In this document: positions 21,370 through 28,468 of the stretch, one piece after another | Position numbering within the stretch: the first letter of the stretch is position 1 | Layout: every line of letters starts with the position of its first letter | Assembly: GCF_001418475.1 (NCBI RefSeq) | Contig: NZ_LIQX01000005.1 | Location: 1-34,227, forward strand | Reading direction: 5' to 3' | Source: Streptomyces ossamyceticus | GTDB taxonomy: Bacteria > Actinomycetota > Actinomycetes > Streptomycetales > Streptomycetaceae | DNA: 34,227 nt | Program-made: the position numbers and the translations under genes | The notes under the pieces: model-generated | What the model was told of the DNA's origin: nothing | Databases searched by the model: none | The model's input: the letters and a program-made list of their open reading frames with translations, nothing else

Positions 21370-23757
21370 TTACGCCGTGCCCGTCAGGTGTTCGGGGCGT
21401 ACCGGTGTCCGGTTCAGCTCCAAGCCCGTCGCCGCCCGGATCGCCGCGAGGACGGCCGGGGTGGAGGACAGGGTGGGGGCCTCGCCGATGCCGCGCAGCC
21501 CGTACGGCGCGTGGTCGTCGGCGAGTTCGAGCACGTCGACGGGGATGGTCGGCGTGTCGAGGATCGTGGGGATGAGGTAGTCCGTGAAGGACGGGTTGCG
21601 GACCTTCGCCGTCTTCGGGTCGACGATGATCTCCTCCATGACGGCGATGCCGAGGCCCTGTGTCGTGCCGCCCTGGATCTGGCCGAGCACGGACAGCGGG
21701 TTGAGGGCCTTGCCGACATCCTGCGCGCAGGCCAGTTCGACGACCTTGACCATGCCCAGCTCGGTGTCGACCTCGACGACGGCGCGGTGCGCGGCGAAGG
21801 AGTACTGGACGTGGCCGAAGCCCTGCCCGGTGCGCGGGTCGAAGGGTTCGGTCGGCCGGTGCCGCCACTGCTCCTCGATCTCGACGGCCTCGTCGCCGAG
21901 GACGTCCACCAGGTCGGCGAGGACCTCACCGGCGTCGGTGACGACCTTGCCGCCCTCCAGGAGGAGTTCGGCGGTGGCCCACGCGGGGTGGTACGTGCCG
22001 AACTTGCGGCGGCCCAGCTCCAGGACCCTCTCCCGGACCAGTTCGCAGGCGTTCCTCACGGCGCCGCCGGTGACGTACGTCTGGCGGGACGCGGACGTCG
22101 AACCGGCCGAACCCACCTGCGTGTCGGCCGGGTTGATGGTCACCCGGGTGACGCCCAGCTCGGTGCGGGCGATCTGCGCGTGGACGGTGATGCCGCCCTG
22201 GCCGACCTCCGCCATGGCGGTGTGGACCGTCGCGACGGGTTCGCCGCCGACGACCTCCATGCGCACCCGCGCCGTGGAGTAGTCGTCGAAGCCCTCGGAG
22301 AAGCCGACGTTCTTGATGCCGACCGCGTAGCCGACGCCGCGGACGACGCCCTCGCCGTGGGTGGTGTTGGACAGGCCGCCCGGCAGCTCCCGTACGTCCG
22401 CCGCCTCGCCCGCCGCGCGCCACTGCTGCTCGGGGGGCATGGGCATCGCCTTGACGCGGCGCAGGAGTTCAGCGACGGGGGCCGGGGAGTCGACGACCTG
22501 CCCGGTCGGCAGGGCGGTGCCCTGCGACATGGCGTTGAGCCGACGGAACTCCACCGGGTCCATGCCGAGCTTCGCCGCCAGCTTGTCCATCTGGGCCTCG
22601 TACGCGAAGCACGCCTGGACCGCGCCGAAGCCGCGCATCGCGCCGCAGGGCGGGTTGTTGGTGTAGAGGGCGATGGCCTCGATGTCGACGTCCTCGATGA
22701 CGTACGGGCCCGCGCCGAGGGAGGAGGCGTTCCCGACGACGGCCGGGGAGGCGGAGGCGTAGGCGCCGCCGTCGAGGACGATGCGGGCCTTGAGATGGGT
22801 GAGCCTGCCGTCCTTGGTGGCCCCGTGCTCGTAGTGGAGTTTCGCGGGGTGGCGGTGGACGTGGCCGAAGAACGACTCGAAGCGGTTGTAGACGATCTTG
22901 ACGGGCTTGCCGGTGCGCAGGGCCAGCAGGCAGGCGTGGATCTGCATCGACAGGTCCTCGCGCCCGCCGAAGGCGCCGCCGACCCCGGCGAGCGTCATCC
23001 GGACCTTGTCCTCGGGCAGGCCGAGTACGGGGGCGATCTGGCGCAGGTCGGAGTGGAGCCACTGGGTGGCGATGTAGAGGTCGACACCGCCGTCCTCGGC
23101 GGGGACGGCGAGCCCGGACTCGGGGCCGAGGAACGCCTGGTCCTGCATGCCGAAGACGTACTCGCCCTCGACGATGACGTCCGCGCGCTCGCGGGCCTTC
23201 GCGACGTCGCCGCGGACGATGGGCTGGCGGTGGACGATGTTCGGGTGGGGGACGTGTCCGATGTGGTGGTCGGTGCGGTTCTGGTGGACGAGGATCGCGT
23301 CCGGCGCGGTCGCGGAGGCCTCGTCGGTGATGACGGGCAGTTCGCGGTACTCGACCTTGATCTTGGCGGCGGCGCGGCGCGCGGTCTCCGGGTGGTCGGC
23401 GGCGACGATCGCGACGGGCTCGCCGTGGTGGCGGACCTTGCCGTGGGCGAGGACCGGGGTGTCCTGGATCTCCAGGCCGTAGTTCCGCACGTCGGTCGGG
23501 AGGTCGTCGTACGTCATCACGGCGTACACGCCGGGGGTGGCGAGGGCCTCGCCGGTGTCGATGGAGACGATCTCGGCGTGGGCGACCGTGGAGCGCAGGA
23601 TCTGGCCCCAGAGCATGTCCTCGTGCCACATGTCGGAGGAGTAGGCGAACTCTCCGGTGACCTTGAGGGTGCCGTCGGGGCGGAGGGTGGACTCGCCGAT
23701 GCCGCCCTTGGTGCGGGAGCCCTGCGTGATGTTGGTGGGCAGGCCGGTGGTTCCCAT
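21370..23757 (-). CDS. xanthine dehydrogenase, molybdopterin-binding subunit
   Basis: Catalytic subunit oxidising hypoxanthine/xanthine to urate, 795 aa. Moco-binding marks: GVGGAFGGRED, CGAMRGFGAVQACFA, GSTSASRQTYVTGGAV and, near the C-terminus, GLRGIGEAPTL with the base-acting glutamate. Start ATG 23757, 2 nt after the stop of the 2Fe-2S subunit gene, with GAAGGGG overlapping that gene's end. The open frame running further left is a shadow. Third gene of the FAD - 2Fe-2S - Mo operon. Substrate assignment to xanthine rests on the PucR, XdhC and purine-permease neighbours; the family also includes aldehyde and CO dehydrogenases. Confidence 0.93.
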   Translation of the reverse strand: MGTTGLPTNITQGSRTKGGIGESTLRPDGTLKVTGEFAYSSDMWHEDMLWGQILRSTVAHAEIVSIDTGEALATPGVYAVMTYDDLPTDVRNYGLEIQDTPVLAHGKVRHHGEPVAIVAADHPETARRAAAKIKVEYRELPVITDEASATAPDAILVHQNRTDHHIGHVPHPNIVHRQPIVRGDVAKARERADVIVEGEYVFGMQDQAFLGPESGLAVPAEDGGVDLYIATQWLHSDLRQIAPVLGLPEDKVRMTLAGVGGAFGGREDLSMQIHACLLALRTGKPVKIVYNRFESFFGHVHRHPAKLHYEHGATKDGRLTHLKARIVLDGGAYASASPAVVGNASSLGAGPYVIEDVDIEAIALYTNNPPCGAMRGFGAVQACFAYEAQMDKLAAKLGMDPVEFRRLNAMSQGTALPTGQVVDSPAPVAELLRRVKAMPMPPEQQWRAAGEAADVRELPGGLSNTTHGEGVVRGVGYAVGIKNVGFSEGFDDYSTARVRMEVVGGEPVATVHTAMAEVGQGGITVHAQIARTELGVTRVTINPADTQVGSAGSTSASRQTYVTGGAVRNACELVRERVLELGRRKFGTYHPAWATAELLLEGGKVVTDAGEVLADLVDVLGDEAVEIEEQWRHRPTEPFDPRTGQGFGHVQYSFAAHRAVVEVDTELGMVKVVELACAQDVGKALNPLSVLGQIQGGTTQGLGIAVMEEIIVDPKTAKVRNPSFTDYLIPTILDTPTIPVDVLELADDHAPYGLRGIGEAPTLSSTPAVLAAIRAATGLELNRTPVRPEHLTGTA

Positions 23758-23759
23758 GA

Positions 23760-24365
23760 TCAGACCCCTTCGGACTGCCGGGCGGCCGCGAGGCGGACCG
23801 CGTCCATGATCTTCTCGTAGCCGGTGCAGCGGCACAGGTTGCCCGAGAGGGCCTCGCGGATGTCCGCGTCGGTCGGGTTGGGGTGGCGCTCCAGCATCTC
23901 GTCGGCGGCGACAAGCAGTCCGGGGGTGCAGAAGCCGCACTGGACGGCACCGGCGTCGATGAACGCCTGCTGGATCGGGGAGAGTTCGGTGCCCTCGCCG
24001 GCCTGTGAGTCGGTGCCCCGGGCGGCCCACCGCCGCGCCTCGTCGAGCGGGGTCCCTTCCGCCGCGTCCGCGGTGCCGCACGCGCCGGAGGCGCAACCGC
24101 CGTGCTCGGCGCGCTGCTTGGCGAAGTCGGCGAGCCCCTCGACGGTGACGACGTCGCGGCCCTCCACCTGCCCGGCGGCGACCAGGCACGCGCACACCGG
24201 CACGCCGTCCAGGCGGACGGTGCACGAGCCGCACTCGCCCTGTTCGCAGGCGTTCTTGGAGCCGGGGAGCCCCAGGCGTTCCCTCAGGACGTACAGCAGG
24301 GACTCGCCCTCCCACACGTCGTCGGCCTCCTGCGGACGTCCGTTGACCGTGAAAGTGACGCGCAT
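23760..24365 (-). CDS. xanthine dehydrogenase, 2Fe-2S subunit
   Basis: Electron-transfer subunit, 201 aa. The ferredoxin-like N-terminal domain has CEQGECGSC and CACL for the first [2Fe-2S] cluster; the C-terminal helical domain has CGFCTPG and CRCTGYEKI for the second. Between them, about residues 83-125, is an insertion with GGCASGACGT and a charged stretch, two cysteines beyond the eight cluster ligands; most related subunits have only a short linker. ATG 24365 shares its A with the TGA of the FAD subunit gene (TGATG), so the two are translationally coupled. Confidence 0.93.
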   Translation of the reverse strand: MRVTFTVNGRPQEADDVWEGESLLYVLRERLGLPGSKNACEQGECGSCTVRLDGVPVCACLVAAGQVEGRDVVTVEGLADFAKQRAEHGGCASGACGTADAAEGTPLDEARRWAARGTDSQAGEGTELSPIQQAFIDAGAVQCGFCTPGLLVAADEMLERHPNPTDADIREALSGNLCRCTGYEKIMDAVRLAAARQSEGV

Positions 24366-25255
24366 CAGGCGACTCCCTCCGTGCGGGCGGCGGTGCCGCG
24401 GTACGACTCCCAGGTCCACATGAGGGTGCGGCGGGCCATGACGCCGACGGCGTGCCGTCGGTAGCTCGCGGTGCCGCGGACGTCGTCGATGGGGTTGCAC
24501 GCGGCGGAGCACAGCTCGGCGAACTGCTTGGCGACCGACGGGGTGATGATCCGGCCGTTGTCCCAGAAGCCGCCCTCGTCGAGCTCCGCGTTCAGGAACT
24601 CCTCGGCGGCCCTGGCCCGGACGGGGGTCGGCGCGGCCGAGCCGATGCCGGTGCGGACGGTGCGTGTCGTGGGGTGCAGGGCCAGTCCGAAGGCGCACAC
24701 GGCGATGACCATGGCGTTGCGGGTGCCGACCTTGGAGTACTGCTGCGGTCCGTCGGCCTTGTCGATGTGGACGGCGCGGATCAACTCGTCGGGGGCGAGC
24801 GCGTTGCGCTTGACGCCGGTGTAGAAGTCGTCGATCGGGATGAGCCGGGAGCCCCGTACGGACTCGGCCTCGACCCGGGCGCCCGCCGCGAGGAGGGCCG
24901 GGTGGGCGTCGCCGGCCGGGGAGGCGGTGCCGAGGTTGCCGCCGACGCCGCCGCGGTTGCGGATCTGCGGGGAGGCGACCGTGTGGGAGGCCAGGGCGAG
25001 GCCGGGCAGCTCGGGCCGGAGGTGCTCCATGATCCGGGTGTAGGGGACGGAAGCTCCCAGGCGAACCGTCTCCTCGCCGACCTCCCACTCGTAGAGGTCG
25101 CCGACGCGGTTCAGGTCCAGCAGGTACTCGGGCCGACGGTGGTCGAAGTTGATCTCGACCATCACATCGGTGCCGCCGGCGATCGGCACAGCGGTGGGGT
25201 GCTCGGCCTTCGCGGCGAGCGCCTCCTCCCAGCTGGCGGGGCGAAGGAAGTCCAT
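24365..25255 (-). CDS. xanthine dehydrogenase, FAD-binding subunit
   Basis: FAD subunit of 296 aa, first gene of the dehydrogenase operon. FAD-contacting motifs are PIAGGTDVMVEI (about 23-34) and SPQIRNRGGVGGNLGTASPAGD (about 97-118). I start at ATG 25255 (MDFLRPASWEEAL), where homology to the family would begin. However an in-frame ATG at 25339, which overlaps the stop of a short upstream ORF as ATGA, would add 28 residues (MNEPGPPHTIWLKRN...). The ribosome site before 25255 is weak (AGAGAG, about 8 nt), which makes the longer form worth considering. Confidence 0.9.
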   Translation of the reverse strand: MDFLRPASWEEALAAKAEHPTAVPIAGGTDVMVEINFDHRRPEYLLDLNRVGDLYEWEVGEETVRLGASVPYTRIMEHLRPELPGLALASHTVASPQIRNRGGVGGNLGTASPAGDAHPALLAAGARVEAESVRGSRLIPIDDFYTGVKRNALAPDELIRAVHIDKADGPQQYSKVGTRNAMVIAVCAFGLALHPTTRTVRTGIGSAAPTPVRARAAEEFLNAELDEGGFWDNGRIITPSVAKQFAELCSAACNPIDDVRGTASYRRHAVGVMARRTLMWTWESYRGTAARTEGVA

Positions 25256-25335
25256 CTGACCGGCTCTCTTCTTCGTCTCAGTCGTCTCGGAGTGGTTCCG
25301 TTTGAGCCAGATCGTGTGCGGCGGGCCCGGCTCGT

Positions 25336-25371
25336 TCATGGGCTGTTCATGAGGGGTCGACGCCAGTACAC
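25336..25371 (-). CDS. candidate 11-codon leader ORF coupled to the FAD subunit
   Basis: GTG 25371 follows GGAGGAG by 6 nt and encodes (M)YWRRPLMNSP before TGA. The stop overlaps ATG 25339 as ATGA; that ATG is in frame with the FAD subunit. The strong ribosome site and the overlap suggest translation that hands ribosomes to the dehydrogenase mRNA. No homology is claimed for the peptide. Confidence 0.4.
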   Translation of the reverse strand: MYWRRPLMNSP

Positions 25372-25395
25372 AGCGCTCTCCTCCGCCCCGGTCAG

Positions 25396-25464
25396 TCACG
25401 GAAACCATGAAGGAGTTGCCTGGCCAGGGGGCTCATCTTGTAGATTCGTATGAACGGAGGCCAT
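25396..25464 (-). CDS. candidate 22-codon leader ORF upstream of the xdh operon
   Basis: ATG 25464 has the consensus AGGAGG exactly 6 nt upstream, the best ribosome site in this part of the window. The 22-residue product begins MASVHTNLQDEPP and ends SWFP before TGA, 24 nt before the next short ORF. The ribosome site lies in one arm of an imperfect inverted repeat (25453-25480), so it might be occluded in the RNA. The peptide has no run of one amino acid that would indicate classical attenuation. Confidence 0.45.
   Translation of the reverse strand: MASVHTNLQDEPPGQATPSWFP
25417..25446 (+). promoter_or_regulatory. possible pucR promoter TTGCCT-18-TAGATT
   Basis: A -35 TTGCCT (25417-25422) and -10 TAGATT (25441-25446) separated by 18 nt face the pucR gene, with a leader of about 200 nt. 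A second TAGATT at 25623-25628, closer to the ATG, lacks a matching -35. Confidence 0.35.
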
Positions 25465-25480
25465 CAGCAACCTCCTCGTT
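25453..25480. promoter_or_regulatory. imperfect palindrome AACGGAGG / CCTCCTCGTT
   Basis: AACGGAGG and CCTCCTCGTT form an inverted repeat with a 10-nt centre and a 2-nt bulge. It lies just downstream of the possible pucR promoter and spans the ribosome site and start codon of the 22-codon leader ORF. It could be a DNA operator (for example of PucR) or an RNA hairpin masking that ribosome site. Confidence 0.4.
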
Positions 25481-25654
25481 TCGCTCTGGAAACACACAGC
25501 ACACACCCGGAGCCGGGCGGGTCGGTTTTCGAAAGTCCCAGGCCACGCCCCGGACGTGTCCCGGCCTTCCGTAACCACCCTCCTCCGGAAGCCACCGGGT
25601 CGCCCGCCGGGCGAACCGACCATAGATTTCGAGACAGGAACGGCGGCGACGAGA

Positions 25655-27370
25655 ATGCGCCTGCGCGCACTGCTGGACACCGACGCGCTGGGTCTGCGGC
25701 TGCTCGGCGGCGAGGACGAGCTGGACCGCACCGTGCGGGGTGTGATGACCACCGACCTGCGGGACCCCAGCCGCTACCTCTCCGGCGGTGAGCTGGTGCT
25801 CACCGGCCTCGCCTGGCGCCATGACGCCACCGACTCCGAGCCCTTCGTACGGATCCTCGTCGGCGCCGGTGTCACCGCCCTGGCGGCCGGTGAGGCGGAG
25901 CTGGGCGACATCCCCGAGGACCTCGTCGTGGCCTGTGCCCGGCACCGGCTGCCGCTGCTGGCGGTCAACGAGTCGGTGGCCTTCGCGACGATCACCGAGC
26001 ACGTCGTGCGGCAGGTCTCCGGCGAGCGCGCCGGGGACCTGGCGGCCGTGGTGGACCGCCACCGCCGGATGATGACGTCCGGCCCGGCGGGCGGCGGCCC
26101 GGACGTCGTCCTCGATCTGCTGGGCTCCGACCTGGACCTGCGGGCGTGGGTCCTCTCCCCCACCGGCCGCCTCGTCGCGGGCCCCAAGGTCGCGGGGCCG
26201 GCCCTGCCCGCCGACCTGTGCGCGCGACTGGCCGGCGAACACCTGGCGGCGGCACGCACGGGGCGGCGCGGGCCGTACCGGGTGGGCGTGGGCACGACCA
26301 CGTACTCGCTGTTCCCGATCAGCGGCGCGGGCCGTACGGGGAACGCCGCCGCCGGTGATGTGCGCGAGACGGTGCTGTCCGACTGGGTGCTCGCCGTCGA
26401 GGCCGACGCCGGGGACTGGCCCGCCGAGCGGCTCGACCTGCTGCACGGCGTCACCCAGCTGATCGCCGTCGAGCGGGACCGCCGCGACGCGGCCCGCACG
26501 GTACGGCGCCGGCTCGCCCAGGAGGTCCTGGAGCTGGTGCAGGCGGGTTCGGCGCCCGCCGAGATCGCGGCCCGGCTGCGGGTCGCCGCGCCGGTGCTCC
26601 TGCCCGGCCTCGGGGCGGCCCCGCACTGGCAGGTCGTCGTGGCGCGGGTCGAGTGGGAGGAGCAGGGCCCCGCGGGCGGGAACGGCGGCGGGCGACGGAC
26701 GCACGGGATCGACGGGGGGCCGGTGGCGCAGGCGCTGCTGGAGGAGATCCTCGTGGACCCGCTGGCGACCGGCCCCGAGCGCTCGGACCGGATCGCCGTC
26801 GCCCACACGGGTGACGAGGCCATCGCGCTCGTCCCGCTGCCCGCCGTCTCGACGGAGCACGACGGCTCCGAGTCCGGCATCCATGCCGACACCCTGCTCG
26901 CGGCCGTACGGGACCCGCTGTCGGCCGGCCTCGACGGCGACGGACGGCTCACCCTCGGCGTCAGCGCGTCCGTGCACTCGGCGGAAGGGCTGCGGGGCGC
27001 CCTGGAGGAGGCCCGGCACGCCCGCCGGGTGGCGGCGGCCCGCCCCGGCCGGGTCTGCGCGGCCGGCCACCAGGAACTGGCCTCCCACGTCCTGCTGCTG
27101 CCCTTCGTCCCGGACGACGTCCGCCGCGCCTTCACCGCCCGCCTCCTGGACCCGCTGCGCGACTACGACCGCCGCCACCGCGCCGAGCTGATCCCCACCC
27201 TGGAGGCGTTCCTGGCGTGCGACGGCTCCTGGACCCGCTGCGCGGCCCGCCTCCACCTGCACGTCAACACACTGCGCTACCGGGTGGGCCGTATCGAGCA
27301 GTTGACGAGCCGGGACCTGTCCCGCCTGGAGGACAAGCTGGACTTCTTCCTGGCGCTGCGGATGAGTTAG
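25655..27370 (+). CDS. pucR: PucR family transcriptional regulator of purine catabolism
   Basis: Regulator of 571 aa. The N-terminal PucR domain starts at the chosen ATG (MRLRALLDTDALGLRLLGG, then TTDLRDPSRYLSGGELVLTGLAW); the C-terminal helix-turn-helix is ACDGSWTRCAARLHLHVNTLRYRVGRIEQL. Between them is a GGDEF-like/CdaR-type middle region. An in-frame GTG at 25556 would add 33 Pro/Arg-rich residues with no ribosome site. It is divergent from the xanthine dehydrogenase operon, the classical arrangement for the purine-catabolism regulator first described in Bacillus subtilis. Whether it activates or represses here is not visible. Confidence 0.92.
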   Translation: MRLRALLDTDALGLRLLGGEDELDRTVRGVMTTDLRDPSRYLSGGELVLTGLAWRHDATDSEPFVRILVGAGVTALAAGEAELGDIPEDLVVACARHRLPLLAVNESVAFATITEHVVRQVSGERAGDLAAVVDRHRRMMTSGPAGGGPDVVLDLLGSDLDLRAWVLSPTGRLVAGPKVAGPALPADLCARLAGEHLAAARTGRRGPYRVGVGTTTYSLFPISGAGRTGNAAAGDVRETVLSDWVLAVEADAGDWPAERLDLLHGVTQLIAVERDRRDAARTVRRRLAQEVLELVQAGSAPAEIAARLRVAAPVLLPGLGAAPHWQVVVARVEWEEQGPAGGNGGGRRTHGIDGGPVAQALLEEILVDPLATGPERSDRIAVAHTGDEAIALVPLPAVSTEHDGSESGIHADTLLAAVRDPLSAGLDGDGRLTLGVSASVHSAEGLRGALEEARHARRVAAARPGRVCAAGHQELASHVLLLPFVPDDVRRAFTARLLDPLRDYDRRHRAELIPTLEAFLACDGSWTRCAARLHLHVNTLRYRVGRIEQLTSRDLSRLEDKLDFFLALRMS

Positions 27371-27460
27371 GGCCCACGGGCGGCGAGTTGGCGCCGGCGG
27401 CGTGGCGCCCGGGGGGTGGTGGACGAAGATCGATGTGCGCCCTCCGCACCCCATGACTTT

Positions 27461-27474
27461 GTGAATTCTTTCAC
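27461..27474. promoter_or_regulatory. inverted repeat GTGAA-TTCT-TTCAC upstream of the TPR gene
   Basis: A perfect 5-4-5 inverted repeat about 85 nt before the gene. It also fits the loose BldD-type pattern GTGA-n6-TCACC. With so short a motif a chance match is quite possible. Confidence 0.35.
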
Positions 27475-27556
27475 CCACCCTCTTGGCCAGCCCGGCCATT
27501 CGTGCTGAGATGCGGCCACCAACTCAAAGCTCAACGGTGTGCTCGGGGAGGGCAAC

Positions 27557-28330
27557 GTGGCGCATACCGCCATGTCTGGTAACGGAACGACCGCCGGCGA
27601 CGATCCACTCCAGACCGCGGTATGGCGCCTGCGTTCACGAGCGTGCTGGGTCGACGCGGCCGCCCTGATCGAACCCGTCACCCCACAGGCCGCGCTGCAG
27701 CGCACCGCGCTCCTCGTCGAACGCTGCCTCTACACCGAGCAGGGCTGGGAGGAGGCCGAGGACGCGCTGCGCACCGCCGAGGCGCAGGCCCGGACCGACG
27801 ACGAGCGGGGCGCGGCGGCCTGTGAGCGCGGCCAGTTGGCGTACGCGGCCACGCTGCTCGGGGTCCGCGACCGGTCGGACGAGGCGCGGGCCGCGCTGGG
27901 CCGGGCCGCCGCGCTGATCGCGCCGGGAGCGCCGGGCCGGGCGCTGCTCGACTTCCGCCGGGGGCTCCTCGCGGAGAACCTCGCCCACGCCCCGCAGGCC
28001 GCACGCGCCGCCTATCGCCGCGCCCACGCCGGCGCCACCGCGCACGACAACCTGCTGCTGCAGTCGTTCACCTGGCGTCATCTGGCGGGACTTGCCCTGC
28101 GCGACGGCGAGTTGGCCGAGGCGCGCCACGGCTTCGCCGAATCCCTGCGCATCCGGGAGGAGTTGGGCTATCTCGTGGGGACGGCCCCCGCGCTCGCGTC
28201 GCTCGCCGACACCGAGCCCGAACCGGAGGCGTCCCGCCTCCGCGAGGAGGCCCGCCGTCTCTTCCGCCTCCTGGGCGGCGTACCGACCTGGCTCTCCCGC
28301 CAACTGGCCCCACCGGCGGCCACGGCGTGA
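27557..28330 (+). CDS. TPR-like helical repeat protein, function unknown
   Basis: Protein of 257 aa built of paired helices in the manner of tetratricopeptide repeats: ALLVERCLYTEQGWEEAEDALRTAEAQARTDDERGAAACERGQLAYA, then HAPQAARAAYRRAHAGATAHDNLLLQSFTWRHLAGLALRDGELAEARHGFAESLRIREELG. No catalytic motif. I start at GTG 27557, 4 nt after GGAGGG; a GTG six codons earlier and an ATG at 27572 are alternatives. Convergent with the GntR gene beyond a strong terminator. Probably a cytosolic protein-binding scaffold; nothing in the context gives its partner. Confidence 0.75.
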   Translation: MAHTAMSGNGTTAGDDPLQTAVWRLRSRACWVDAAALIEPVTPQAALQRTALLVERCLYTEQGWEEAEDALRTAEAQARTDDERGAAACERGQLAYAATLLGVRDRSDEARAALGRAAALIAPGAPGRALLDFRRGLLAENLAHAPQAARAAYRRAHAGATAHDNLLLQSFTWRHLAGLALRDGELAEARHGFAESLRIREELGYLVGTAPALASLADTEPEPEASRLREEARRLFRLLGGVPTWLSRQLAPPAATA

Positions 28331-28368
28331 GGACGGGGACACGACACCGGACACCGCCACGCTTCTGA

Positions 28369-28394
28369 GGGCGCGGGGAACTGCGCGACCGGCC
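28369..28394 (+). repeat. third copy of the dispersed GC-rich repeat
   Basis: Contains GGCGCGGGGAACTGCGCG followed by ACCGGCCGCACAC, matching the forward copy at 21280-21306, which continues AGCGGCCACACAC. Located in a convergent gap, just before the perfect terminator at 28439. From memory, similar elements occur in many Streptomyces intergenic regions. Confidence 0.7.
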
Positions 28395-28438
28395 GCACAC
28401 CACAGGCACCCGGCGAACACCCGCACCCCTACGCCGCC

Positions 28439-28468
28439 AGGGCCCTTCTGATCCGTCAGAAGGGCCCT
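28439..28468. terminator. perfect 13-bp bidirectional terminator hairpin
   Basis: AGGGCCCTTCTGA, loop TCCG, TCAGAAGGGCCCT: a flawless 13-bp stem in the gap between the convergent TPR and GntR genes. The right arm includes two bases of the TAG stop of the GntR gene (28469-28467). No long T-run follows, as is usual in high-GC actinobacteria. Confidence 0.85.

Larger units (their letters stand above)
25256..25654. other. 399-bp divergent regulatory region between xdh and pucR
   Basis: Between the FAD subunit and PucR starts. On the minus strand it contains two short ORFs with strong ribosome sites (25396-25464 and 25336-25371). On the plus strand it holds a possible pucR promoter (25417-25446), an imperfect palindrome (25453-25480), an inverted repeat CTTCCG/CGGAAG (25565-25591) and a TCGCCC/GGGCGA hairpin (25600-25614). 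Confidence 0.6.

Noticed and set aside
25433-27499. 688-codon minus-strand frame across pucR
   Set aside because: Antisense shadow; PucR domains on the plus strand are unmistakable.
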